From contig DATKNH010000112.1 in the NCBI GenBank assembly GCA_035541455.1, positions 1 to 60,009 of the forward strand: a DNA stretch of 60,009 nt, written 5' to 3'. Position 1 is the first letter of the stretch. Every line of letters begins with the position of its first letter. This document shows positions 1 to 7,911 of this stretch, in pieces. The notes under the pieces are model-generated. The model was not told where the DNA came from and ran no database searches. It saw only the letters and a program-made list of their open reading frames with translations. Position numbers and translations under genes: made by a program. The stretch is from Syntrophorhabdales bacterium (GTDB lineage Bacteria; Desulfobacterota; Syntrophorhabdia; Syntrophorhabdales; WCHB1-27).

Positions 1-81
1 CCGCCCAAAGGCGTGATGTCGTATCTCGATTATATCAAGAAAATGATGCAATCCCGCTCTGACACAAAGGGCCATCATTAA
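1..81 (+). CDS. C-terminal end of an unidentified protein (cut by window edge)
   Basis: An open frame enters from the left edge and ends at a TAA at 79-81, giving 26 residues that finish KGHH. The gene just downstream has its own ribosome-binding site 20 bp later and encodes a SdhB-type [2Fe-2S] domain, so this may be a preceding redox subunit of the same operon. That is inference from position only. The visible tail carries no recognisable motif. Confidence 0.55.
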   Translation, partial: PPKGVMSYLDYIKKMMQSRSDTKGHH

Positions 82-101
82 CGATCAGGAGGCGAACCCA
101 T

Positions 102-1016
102 ATGCCGACCAAAAAGATAGCATCCAGGACCAGGAGAACAAAGAGCCGATCGCCTGTTCCCAAGAAGAGGATATCCGCTGCCAAGAAAATGATAAAAGTG
201 AAGGTCTTCAGGTTCGACCCGGCGGTCGGTCGGAAGCCCTCGTACAAGACGTACCAAGTGCCTTTCGAAGAAGGCATGAGCGCCATGGGCGCACTCGATT
301 ACATCTATCAGCATGAGGACGGCACGATTGCGTACTACGATCATGCGGGCTGTTCATTAGGCATCTGCGGCCGCTGCACGGCGCGGATAAATGGTAAGCC
401 GGGTCTTCTCTGCCAGACCCCGGTCAAAGGGGATCTCACCCTTGAACCGCTCAATCAGAAGAAAGTTCTCAAGGATCTGGTGATGGAAGCGGCTCCCGCG
501 AGCGAAGCCAAAGAACAGGCAGGAGAACCTGAGCGGCCTGCCATCACCGACATCAACGCTGTGCCTCTTCTCATCAGGCGCGAAATAGAGGCGCTCATTG
601 CAGCTCCAATCATCAAGGCCTTCGTTGAGGAATTCGGAAAAGAGAAGACCCTGGAGGTCGCCGGGCGCGTCATCAAGGCCCTCGCGCGCCAGATGGGCCA
701 ACGTCTTGCAACGATGACCGGAGGAAACACCCTGGAACATTTTGCGAAGGCAGCAGCTATTTTTGGTCAGGGTCCCGATTACGAGGAGACCATTGAAGCA
801 ACGCCCCGGAAACTGTCCACCAATGTGTTCCGCTGTAAGTATGCGGAAATGTATCGCAGGCACGGCCTCGAGGACGTCGGGTATCTGCTCTCTTGCGGGC
901 GCGACTTTGCGTTGATGGAAGGGTTCAATCCGAGGATTAAGCTTACCCGCACGCAGACAGTCATGGAGGGAGCGCCTTTCTGTGACATGCGTTGGACCTA
1001 TGAAGAGGAAGAATAA
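102..1016 (+). CDS. [2Fe-2S] ferredoxin domain fused to an L-2-amino-thiazoline-4-carboxylate (ATC) hydrolase-like domain
   Basis: 304 residues. A very Lys/Arg-rich N-terminal stretch (1-30) precedes a SdhB/FrdB-type plant ferredoxin fold (about 31-115) with cluster cysteines C84, C89, C92 and C104 (spacing x4, x2, x11). After a linker, residues about 145-304 resemble the ATC hydrolase family: a conserved Cys-Lys-Tyr-Ala-Glu-Met motif, a Cys-Gly-Arg-Asp motif, then RTQTVMEGAPFCD near the end. ATC hydrolase opens the thiazoline ring of ATC to N-carbamoyl-cysteine in Pseudomonas. I have no evidence for that substrate here. An AGGAGG site precedes the ATG. The MFS transporter and M20 amidohydrolase downstream form an apparent operon. 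The fusion is unusual: the iron-sulfur half suggests a redox role or complex docking. Confidence 0.8.
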   Translation: MPTKKIASRTRRTKSRSPVPKKRISAAKKMIKVKVFRFDPAVGRKPSYKTYQVPFEEGMSAMGALDYIYQHEDGTIAYYDHAGCSLGICGRCTARINGKPGLLCQTPVKGDLTLEPLNQKKVLKDLVMEAAPASEAKEQAGEPERPAITDINAVPLLIRREIEALIAAPIIKAFVEEFGKEKTLEVAGRVIKALARQMGQRLATMTGGNTLEHFAKAAAIFGQGPDYEETIEATPRKLSTNVFRCKYAEMYRRHGLEDVGYLLSCGRDFALMEGFNPRIKLTRTQTVMEGAPFCDMRWTYEEEE

Positions 1017-1041
1017 TACACAACTGTGAGGTGACCCCCCC

Positions 1042-2313
1042 ATGACAGCGCTTAATACCGGTGTGGCCGCGGCAAAAAAAATAGGCAAGGTGCGATTGTG
1101 GATCGCGGTAATTGCGTTCATCGCCTACATGGTAGCTTTTTTTGACCGTGCGAACGTGACCGTCCTTATCGCGCACAAGAGTTTCACCGATGCGTTCGGC
1201 ATCACCGCGGACAAATCGACGCAGGGCCTCCTGTTGAGCATATTCATGCTGTTTTACGGCATCACCTGTTTCTTTGCAGGCCCGGTGGTGCAGCGATTCG
1301 GAGCTAGGAAGACCCTCGGGTACGGCCTTCTTTCGTGGGCTGTCTTCACCGCCATCATGGGCTCGGTCTCGAGCGTCGTCGTACTTCTTGCGTGCCGCGT
1401 GCTCCTCGGCATCGGCGAAGCGGTCCTGGGGCCGGGCGTCTCAAAGCTCGTGCAGACTTGGTTTCCTGTGAGGGAGAGGGCCAAAGTGAATGGCGCATGG
1501 TTCATCGGCCTCTTGATGTCGCAAATCGTAGCGCCGCCCATGATTACCGGGCTTGTCACCTCGTTCGGCTGGAGGGAGAGCTTCTATTTTCTCGCCATCA
1601 TCGGCGTCATCCCGGTCATCATAGCGTTTCTTTACGTGTATGACCTTCCTGCACGGCACCCACGGATCTCCAAAGAAGAAGTCGACTACATTACAGAAGG
1701 GGCAGGCCAGAAGCCCACGGGCGGGGCAAAGCCTGCCGGGGGTTTTGGCTTCGTGAAAGAGAGCAACTTCTGGCTTGTAGCTATTCTCTATGCCATTTCA
1801 ACGGGTATAGGTTGGGGCGTGATGGGATGGCTCCCGACCTATTTCAAGGCGGTGCTCGGCTTCTCCTTCGCAAGGATGGGCATTATGGCTGCCCTGCCCT
1901 TTCTGGTCGGCGCCGCTTCAGTCCTCGCATTCACGCCGCTGATGGACAAGTTCAATTCACGTGCGTCATTTGCCATGATCGCGTTTCTTGGTTTCGGCAT
2001 CTCTCTGTTCGCGGCGATGAAGGCCTCCAGCCAGGCCTCTGCGGTTGTTATCTTCTGCATTGCCAACGGTTTCTTCATGCCGAACGTGCCTTCCCTGTTC
2101 ACGATCCTGCAGAACACTGTCAAGCCGACGCAGATCGCGAACGCGACAGGGATCTTCAACGGCATCGCCTATATCGTCGCTTCGATTTTTCCCTACGCAA
2201 TGGGAGCGCTCTACAAGTCCACGGGCAACCTCAAGAATGGATTTTATCTGCTTCTTGGCATGACGGTCCTGGCGATTATCATGGGGATCCCGTTGATGAA
2301 GCGGCGCCTGTAA
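1042..2313 (+). CDS. MFS transporter, anion:cation symporter (ACS)-like
   Basis: 423 residues with about 12 hydrophobic segments. Family marks include DRANVTVL in the first helix, the loop-2/3 motif VQRFGARKTLGYG, RVLLGIGEAVLGPG in helix 4, WFPVRERAKVNGAW, and the post-helix-6 sequence PARHPRISKEEVDYI. These are typical of the phthalate/hexuronate/sialate ACS group, which imports organic anions with H+ or Na+. A GAGGTGA site sits 8 nt before the ATG. The gene lies 25 bp after the ferredoxin-ATC hydrolase fusion and before an M20 amidohydrolase, so the likely job is uptake of an acylated or N-substituted acid processed by those enzymes. The substrate is unknown. Confidence 0.88.
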   Translation: MTALNTGVAAAKKIGKVRLWIAVIAFIAYMVAFFDRANVTVLIAHKSFTDAFGITADKSTQGLLLSIFMLFYGITCFFAGPVVQRFGARKTLGYGLLSWAVFTAIMGSVSSVVVLLACRVLLGIGEAVLGPGVSKLVQTWFPVRERAKVNGAWFIGLLMSQIVAPPMITGLVTSFGWRESFYFLAIIGVIPVIIAFLYVYDLPARHPRISKEEVDYITEGAGQKPTGGAKPAGGFGFVKESNFWLVAILYAISTGIGWGVMGWLPTYFKAVLGFSFARMGIMAALPFLVGAASVLAFTPLMDKFNSRASFAMIAFLGFGISLFAAMKASSQASAVVIFCIANGFFMPNVPSLFTILQNTVKPTQIANATGIFNGIAYIVASIFPYAMGALYKSTGNLKNGFYLLLGMTVLAIIMGIPLMKRRL

Positions 2314-2397
2314 GCCTCAGGGAGGTACAGTAAGAAATTTCTAGCGAAGCCGGAATCGGCAGCAAGCGGGGTTACTGCTATGGGAAGGACAAAAGAA

Positions 2398-3549
2398 ATG
2401 ACCGGCCTTGAAGCGGAGATGATTGCGTGGAGGCACGAACTCCATGCGAATCCGGAGACTGCCTTCGAGGAACATGAGACTTCCAAGTTTGTAGCTGAAA
2501 AATTAAGATCATTCGGCCTCGATGTCCATACTGGCATCGGTCAAACAGGAGTCGTGGCGCGGCTCGTGGGGATTGAAGGGCAAGGCCGCTCCGTTGGCCT
2601 CCGGGCTGACATGGACGCACTGAACATCCAGGAAGAGAACGACTTTGATTACAAGTCCAGGAATCCTGGCAAAATGCACGCCTGCGGGCACGATGGCCAC
2701 ACGGCCATGCTGCTCGGTGCCGCCAAGTACCTTGCCGCAAACCGCAGATTCAAGGGCACGGCGACATTTATCTTTCAACCGGCTGAGGAGACCGCCGGTG
2801 GCGCAAAGGCTATGGTGGATGACGGTCTCTTCGAGCGCTTTCCTATGGATTGTGTCTTCGGATTGCATAACCATATGGCGATGCCGGAGGGTAACTTTGC
2901 CTCGACTCCCGGGAGCATGATGGCATCCTTCGATACGTTCGATATCACCATTACAGGCGTGGGGGGTCATGCGGGCGGCATGCCCGCAAACGTGCGCGAC
3001 CCCATAGTAGCCGCATCCCATGCGGTGGTCATGCTTCAGAGCATCGTGAGCAGGAATATAGAACCGCTCGAGACAGCGGTGTTGAGCGTTACGGAGATCA
3101 AGGGCGGCACAGCGTATAACGTGATTCCTGAGCAGGTGGTGCTCCGCGGCTGCACGAGGCACCTGAAACCAGAGATTCAGGACTTGGTGGAACAACGAAT
3201 GCGGGAGGTGCTCGGAGGTCTAGAACTTTCTCTCGGGGTAAGGGTGGATCTGAACTATCAACGGCGCTGCCCAGCAGTAATTAACAGCCCAAAGGAAAGG
3301 GAAAACGCTCTTCGCGCCGCATCCCTTGTAGTGGGAAGTGACCGCGTCATTGGCAATGCTTCGCCGGTGATGTATTCCGAGGATTTTTCGTGTATGCTGC
3401 GCTGTGCGCCTGGAGCTTTTCTCTTCATGGGAGCAGGAGCGCCACGACCGAATGGAATGGGACATCAGCCGAGGTATGATTTCAACGATCGTCTGCTTTC
3501 AATCGGAGCCGACTATTGGGTGAACCTCATAGAAACCATAGCTGCTTGA
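2398..3549 (+). CDS. M20 family metal-dependent amidohydrolase (hippurate hydrolase/AbgB-like)
   Basis: About 383 residues with the two-metal M20D signature: GLRADMDAL, then HACGHDGHTAMLLGAA (metal ligands Cys/His/Asp), a PAEET motif supplying the catalytic Glu pair, FGLHNH, and GGHAGGMPANVRDP in the dimerisation domain. The C-terminal metal-site stretch SEDFSCM is also present. Family members cleave N-acyl or N-carbamoyl amino acids (hippurate, indole-acetyl-amino acids). The ATG at 2398 is preferred because GGAAGGA lies 8 nt upstream; an in-frame ATG at 2380 would add six residues but has a weak site. It is the last gene of the run with the MFS transporter and the ferredoxin-ATC hydrolase fusion. 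Together they could release an amino acid from an N-substituted derivative; that role is inference. Confidence 0.88.
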   Translation: MTGLEAEMIAWRHELHANPETAFEEHETSKFVAEKLRSFGLDVHTGIGQTGVVARLVGIEGQGRSVGLRADMDALNIQEENDFDYKSRNPGKMHACGHDGHTAMLLGAAKYLAANRRFKGTATFIFQPAEETAGGAKAMVDDGLFERFPMDCVFGLHNHMAMPEGNFASTPGSMMASFDTFDITITGVGGHAGGMPANVRDPIVAASHAVVMLQSIVSRNIEPLETAVLSVTEIKGGTAYNVIPEQVVLRGCTRHLKPEIQDLVEQRMREVLGGLELSLGVRVDLNYQRRCPAVINSPKERENALRAASLVVGSDRVIGNASPVMYSEDFSCMLRCAPGAFLFMGAGAPRPNGMGHQPRYDFNDRLLSIGADYWVNLIETIAA

Positions 3550-3772
3550 GAAATGAGACCATCAGAAGCGTTCCGCCATTCCATCTTCTATTCGGCAATG
3601 TAAAGTTTTGCTTATACTGCCTGGGCGCTTCATTCGCAGGTGCTTAACGTGGAACATGCCGCTCAGCACATGTCTGTTAGTAGAGTAGTCTGCAGAGAAT
3701 CCGGACTTTAGCAGCAGAGTTCGGTTCGTGCCGCCTTGAGCCGGCCTTCATATCACAGCGTACAGGCTGGCA

Positions 3773-4153
3773 CTAGGCATGGCAATCCTTGCAGGACCTG
3801 AAATTACTCGTGTGGTGGCAATTCGCATAGCAAAAGTCGACATTTGCTTTGGGAGCCTTATCGTTCTTCTTGAAGGGTAGACCGTGTGCCATGTGGCAAA
3901 TCGAGCAATTCGGAACTTTTGTCCCGTCGTGAGGCACGTGGCGGTGGGGCGTGGTTTTCTCGCCGCTGGGCATCACGTAGTTTCCGGTCTGTGAAGCGAG
4001 CGTATCGAACGGCCCGTGACAGTTCAGGCAATTCTCCGAAGCGGCCTCAGGAGGCTTCGTTGCAGGCTTCGCGGCTTTGTTGCTCGCGAAACCGGTCCCG
4101 AGAAAAAAGCAAAAGACCGCCAAGCCCCATGAGCAAACAAATCTCGCGCTCAT
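3773..4153 (-). CDS. Small exported tetraheme-like cytochrome c (electron donor for the adjacent flavoprotein)
   Basis: 126 residues from the ATG at 4153, which has AGAGG 8 nt upstream. A frame extension to a TTG at 4171 lacks such a site. It has an N-terminal signal helix (WGLAVFCFFLGTGFA) and heme-binding motifs CLNCH, CSICH, CYANCH and CKDCH. Three are CXXCH and one is the rare CX3CH. Extra histidines (PHRHVPHD, MAHG) could be axial ligands. It resembles the tetraheme domain of flavocytochrome c fumarate reductases. It follows the Tat flavoprotein by 38 bp on the same strand, so the two probably form a split periplasmic flavocytochrome in which hemes pass electrons from the quinone pool to the flavin. 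Confidence 0.82.
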   Translation of the reverse strand: MSARFVCSWGLAVFCFFLGTGFASNKAAKPATKPPEAASENCLNCHGPFDTLASQTGNYVMPSGEKTTPHRHVPHDGTKVPNCSICHMAHGLPFKKNDKAPKANVDFCYANCHHTSNFRSCKDCHA

Positions 4154-4191
4154 TCTCTCAGCCTCTTTCAAAAAAACGTTTAAGCCCCTCT

Positions 4192-5802
4192 TCAGGCACT
4201 TCTATCCCACGGTTTTTCGGCGGCTGCGTTCATGCCTGCTATTTTACCGAAAACGAGACAGTCGATTCCGAAATTGCTGCCGCACTGGTAGAGGAAGCCA
4301 AACATGGAGCCTGCCTCGCCGGCAGCATACAGGCGACCCAAAGGCCGGCCGTTCGGCCTGAGTACCTGGGTCTTCGCATTTTTCCGCGGACCTCCGAGTG
4401 TATTGATCACCTGCGGCATCAGGGTCATTGCATAGTACGGAGGACCTTGTATGGGCTTCAGGGTAGCGGGGTTCCTGCCGAACAGCGCGTCTTTGCCGGC
4501 AGCACAAGCGTTTGACCAGCTTGCAAGCGTCGCCTCGAGGATCGATCCGTCGACATTCAGTTTCGCAGCCAGGTCCCTCGTAGAATCAGCCTTGAGTATC
4601 CAGCCTCTCGCAACTTCCTCCGAGTTGTCCTGGCTCCAGGCGAGTTTCTCCTTAAGAGACACCCAAGTCCACTGACTTGTTCGTGTCGGGCCCAGCGGGC
4701 CGGCTTTGAGCACAGTTTCATCAAAAATGGCGTAAGAGGGGATACGGGCATACTCGGTCTTGGCTGCGTCGTAGTTGAACAGTTTCTCACCACCCTTCCC
4801 GTGTAGCCAGAGCTCTTTTTCGTCAAACCAGCGGTTTCCTCGTCGGTCCGTAATGATGTAGCTGTTACCCTGAAAGAAAACTTGCGAAGAGGTCTTGGTT
4901 GTAGGTGGCCAGTAGTGGAGCATAGGTCCGGCCATGTCCTGCATGTGCCAGAGGTCGGCACCCGCACCCATTGCCATTTTGATCCCGTCTCCCGTATTGT
5001 AGGGCGTTCCCACCGTCTTGAGCGGCACGGTTCCGGCCATTCCGGCCCCAGGCACCAGGTAGTCACGCTGCATCTCTTCACTATTCTCAAAGCCTCCGGC
5101 AGCGAGAATGACCGCTCTCCTGGCCTTGATGGTTATGGGCCTTCCGCCCTTGTCGGCAAGGACGCCTATTACTTCCCGCCTCTCATTGAGAATGAGTTCA
5201 CGCCCAGGGGTCTCATAGAGGATCTTGATCTTGCGCTTTTCTTCAACCTGCGGTTTGATAAGAAGGGCCCAAAAATCTTTGCCCCATCCGAGCGTCCCAT
5301 CAGGCCTGGTCATGTTGAAGCCTTTATCCACTTCTGCGCCGGGAAGGTTGGGGAACTCGGCACCGGAACAACGCGGGTTGAGGATCGTCGGGGTGACACC
5401 GAAACCGAAGCTCTTGATCCAGTCGGCGACTTTCGCGGCACCTTCCGCCATTGCCCTGACGATGTCGTCGGGTACGTGGTGGGCACCATTCAATGCTTTG
5501 AGATAGGTTATGTGTTCCTTGACATCCGTAGGACACCGGAAGATTCCCGCGTTGACCGCTGTGTTGCCACCCTCCATGCCCTCTGGAGCCTTTTCGATGA
5601 TGACCACCTTGGCTCCCTTGTCGAAAGCGGTTATGGCAGCGGTCGCACCCGCGCCGCCATACCCGACGATAACAACATCGGCGCTATAGTCCCATTTCTT
5701 AGGCACGCCGGAAGAGGAAGCAGCTTCCGCGCGACCGGCCGATATTCCAACCGCGGCTGCGGCACCCGCAATGGAACTCTTTAGGAAGTCACGACGATTC
5801 AT
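4192..5802 (-). CDS. Tat-exported FAD-dependent reductase (flavocytochrome c / fumarate reductase-type flavoprotein)
   Basis: 536 residues from the ATG at 5802, which is preceded by AGGAGGGCCAT. The N-terminus has a twin-arginine signal (NRRDFLKSS followed by an Ala-rich helix and an AEA cleavage region). An FAD-binding GYGGAGATAA motif, an EKAPEGMEGGNTAVNAG segment, AVILAAGGFENS and a C-terminal LYAAGEAGSMFG-type FAD contact follow. The overall architecture is that of fumarate, urocanate and related periplasmic enoate reductases. The C-terminal NRLGGN-type sequence of classical fumarate reductase is replaced by a different one (QCGSNFGIDC), so the acceptor is probably not fumarate. It is upstream of and co-oriented with the tetraheme-like cytochrome. 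The likely role is anaerobic respiration with an organic acceptor; the substrate is unknown. Confidence 0.85.
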   Translation of the reverse strand: MNRRDFLKSSIAGAAAAVGISAGRAEAASSSGVPKKWDYSADVVIVGYGGAGATAAITAFDKGAKVVIIEKAPEGMEGGNTAVNAGIFRCPTDVKEHITYLKALNGAHHVPDDIVRAMAEGAAKVADWIKSFGFGVTPTILNPRCSGAEFPNLPGAEVDKGFNMTRPDGTLGWGKDFWALLIKPQVEEKRKIKILYETPGRELILNERREVIGVLADKGGRPITIKARRAVILAAGGFENSEEMQRDYLVPGAGMAGTVPLKTVGTPYNTGDGIKMAMGAGADLWHMQDMAGPMLHYWPPTTKTSSQVFFQGNSYIITDRRGNRWFDEKELWLHGKGGEKLFNYDAAKTEYARIPSYAIFDETVLKAGPLGPTRTSQWTWVSLKEKLAWSQDNSEEVARGWILKADSTRDLAAKLNVDGSILEATLASWSNACAAGKDALFGRNPATLKPIQGPPYYAMTLMPQVINTLGGPRKNAKTQVLRPNGRPLGRLYAAGEAGSMFGFLYQCGSNFGIDCLVFGKIAGMNAAAEKPWDRSA

Positions 5803-5995
5803 ATGGCCCTCCTGGGTTCGTGTTTTAAGATTAGAAGAGGCTGCAGGGACTAATCGGACCTGCAATACGATCTCATGCTACCAAACACTTCCCGCGATTG
5901 TAAAGACCAAAGCGGGCGGTCAGTGTTGTTGTGCAGTGCACCTGCGAATAGTGCCGGTGGGGCAAGGCAGGACTCAAGTGAGATAGATTGGCGCT

Positions 5996-6289
5996 CTAAG
6001 GTGGCCAGGGAAGAATGTAAGGATGTGGACAAGATGAGTTCTGTATCGGGATGCAATCTTCACAAATCCATCCGTCTTGGAATTCGTCTGCCGCGATCAA
6101 CGGCTTGATCCCGCGACAACACATACACCTTATAAGTTTGGCACCTTGTGCCAAAAGTTGTACTCTCCTCGATCGAGGCTCTGCTTTGAGTGTCAATGTT
6201 CTGTCGTGATCTCTGCCCTCCAACAGCTCTATATCATCAAGTAGGTCATCATTATCAAAAATCTCGGAAACATTTTCTTTCTTCTTCAT
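5996..6289 (-). CDS. Small protein with a CxxC...CxxC zinc-ribbon-like motif
   Basis: 97 residues beginning MKKKENVSEIFDNDDLLDD. The ATG at 6289 has an excellent AAGGAG site 8 nt upstream, which favours it over the upstream in-frame start. An acidic N-terminus leads into a C-terminal pair of cysteine couplets (CMCC and CEDC separated by about 18 residues) that could bind a zinc ion. The architecture suggests a small regulatory or adaptor protein. The family is not recognised, and the gene stands alone. Confidence 0.6.
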   Translation of the reverse strand: MKKKENVSEIFDNDDLLDDIELLEGRDHDRTLTLKAEPRSRRVQLLAQGAKLIRCMCCRGIKPLIAADEFQDGWICEDCIPIQNSSCPHPYILPWPP

Positions 6290-7267
6290 GATCGCGCTCC
6301 TTCCTCTCAAAAGATCACACCTTCTTCTTTTTCATCAGCAAGTCGTATGCCCAGGCGCGTTAGATTGCCACGGGATCTGTGTCAATGTCTATTTTTATTG
6401 CCCAGAAGGGCTTGTACCCAACCCTGTAACATTTTTCAAGATAAGATGTTGTGAAGGGGTTTGTGTGCATACTGCGCACAGATGACGAAGGATATTTCAT
6501 TCATCTTCTAACTACACGTGAAATTGGGAAGTGCGTGATCTCGTCTGTACGATTGGTCTGATGGTGGGATGAGTAGAAGATTATCGTTTCAAAGCCCCAG
6601 TCAGTTTGAACGGGACCGGGCAGCATGTGAACTCACCGCCAGAAAGACACTGGCCGCTAAAGGCATTACCTGAGGACGAATAATAAGCGAAGAGAGACGT
6701 CGTTGTCTCGAAAATACTCAAGGATGGAAGCGAAAGGGTTGGCTCTAACTCCTGCAGGTCATCGCCTTCCGAATCAGTCACATCTCTTCGGTTAGGGGTT
6801 TTCCACATTCTATGTAGAACAACCTGTGCATAACTCCCCGATCAAAGACTGTAAGTATCTGTTATTTCTTGGGTGATGACCACTTTGCTCAGTATTGTAA
6901 CATCCCTGAAATATCCCTGTAATGTCTAATGATTCCAAGCTCTATTCAAAAATTAAGATGTCTTAATGCTGCTCTGCATGGCAAACCAATAGCCTTCCAA
7001 AAAATGCTCTTATTACGGTCAATTACGGATCATCGTTTTGTGTGGTCTGAAAACCCTTCTCAACACTGGCTACAGAAGGGGCATGCACATTACTCGTAAA
7101 GACTGAGGTCGAGTGATAAAATCGAACGGTAGCCTCCGTCTACAAATTCAAATCGGTTATCTTCATTCTCTTGGCCCCCTCTTGGCCCCATTGACCCGGC
7201 CCCGTCTTGACTCCTTCTAAACGAATGACTAACTAAGAGGTATAGTCTCAGTCAAGGAGGTAGAGCC
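6290..7267. other. Gene-poor AT-rich stretch
   Basis: Nearly 1 kb with no convincing coding frame. The short frames present lack ribosome-binding sites and recognisable domains. Base composition looks more AT-rich than the flanks. It holds a short 11-bp tandem duplication at 7168-7189 (CTCTTGGCCCC twice) and the promoter region for the SRPBCC gene at the right end. It may be a decayed insertion, but I can identify no mobile-element gene, terminal repeat or tRNA target. Confidence 0.45.
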
Positions 7268-7696
7268 GTGGCAGATATTGTTCATAGAGTCGGTATCAGA
7301 TCGACGCCCAAGAAGGTTTTTGAAACGTTATCCACTATTGATGGGCTTTCCCATTGGTGGATCGTGGATACGAAAGGGAGCGCCAAGAAAGGCGGAACTA
7401 TTCTCTTCGGATTTGCTGACATGAAGGTCGTTGAGTCGAAGCCTAACAAACTGGTGAAATGGAAATGCGTGAAGGGGCCGAAGGAGTGGCTGGGGACGGA
7501 GCTGATCTTTGAACTGAAGCCAAAAAAAGATCGAACTGTTGTCCTATTCACACATGCCAACTGGAAGAAGCCCACAGAATTTATGCACCACTGCAGTACC
7601 AAGTGGGCTACCTTTCTCTTGAGCCTGAGGGACTGGCTCGAAAGGGGCGAGGGCCGCCCTGCTCCCTACGATGTCAAAATCGACGTTGATGATTAA
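7268..7696 (+). CDS. SRPBCC / AHSA1-like ligand-binding domain protein
   Basis: 142 residues, GTG start with AAGGAGG 7 nt upstream. The sequence has the Bet v1/START-like pattern of the AHSA1 group: an opening strand (DIVHRVGIRSTPKKVFETLS), GLSHWW, a central region describing a beta-sheet cup, and a closing long helix (HHCSTKWATFLLSLRDWLERG). Members bind hydrophobic ligands or act as toxin/stress-related accessory proteins. The single-domain form gives no clear substrate. A zinc-ribbon micro-protein starts 30 bp downstream and is probably co-transcribed. Confidence 0.82.
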   Translation: MADIVHRVGIRSTPKKVFETLSTIDGLSHWWIVDTKGSAKKGGTILFGFADMKVVESKPNKLVKWKCVKGPKEWLGTELIFELKPKKDRTVVLFTHANWKKPTEFMHHCSTKWATFLLSLRDWLERGEGRPAPYDVKIDVDD

Positions 7697-7725
7697 GCAA
7701 AATAACTGAAGAAAGGGGTGATGGT

Positions 7726-7878
7726 ATGGCCGAAGAAAAGTATATATGCAGGAAGTGTGGTTGGGAGTTCGTCGCGATTCCTGGAGAGGAAGAACCCCCT
7801 GAATGTCCTGAATGCGCAAGCGATGAGATTGAAAAACTTGAGCTTGCTACATTCGGAAGTACCACCAAGCGTGAATGA
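7726..7878 (+). CDS. 50-residue zinc-ribbon protein (paralogue of the one at 54961)
   Basis: The frame MAEEKYICRKCG...CPEC ends at the TGA at 7876-7878. It has two CxxC couplets separated by 15 residues, as in rubredoxin-like zinc ribbons, then a tail TFGSTTKRE. AAGGGG lies about 8 nt before the ATG. The first six residues and the first couplet are nearly identical to the 52-residue protein at 54961-55119, showing that a micro-protein family is duplicated in this genome. The function is unknown; a small metal-binding redox or RNA/protein-contact role is possible. Confidence 0.7.
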   Translation: MAEEKYICRKCGWEFVAIPGEEEPPECPECASDEIEKLELATFGSTTKRE

Positions 7879-7911
7879 CCCGCTGCAGGACGTTGTATTT
7901 GCATCGTGACA

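Noticed and set aside
3641-3656. parS-like sequence TGCTTAACGTGGAACA
   Set aside because: It matches 13 of 16 parS positions, but such a hit is plausible by chance in 60 kb, and it lies 56 kb from parB with no second copy nearby.
4882-5784. 300-codon + strand frame opposite the flavoprotein
   Set aside because: Antisense shadow of a well-supported Tat flavoprotein gene; no ribosome-binding site.
6581-6808. 75-codon - strand frame in the AT-rich stretch
   Set aside because: No ribosome-binding site, no recognisable domain; kept only as part of the region description.
7168-7189. 11-bp tandem duplication
   Set aside because: Only two copies and no array; too short to be a CRISPR or meaningful repeat locus. 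No CRISPR array was seen anywhere in the window.
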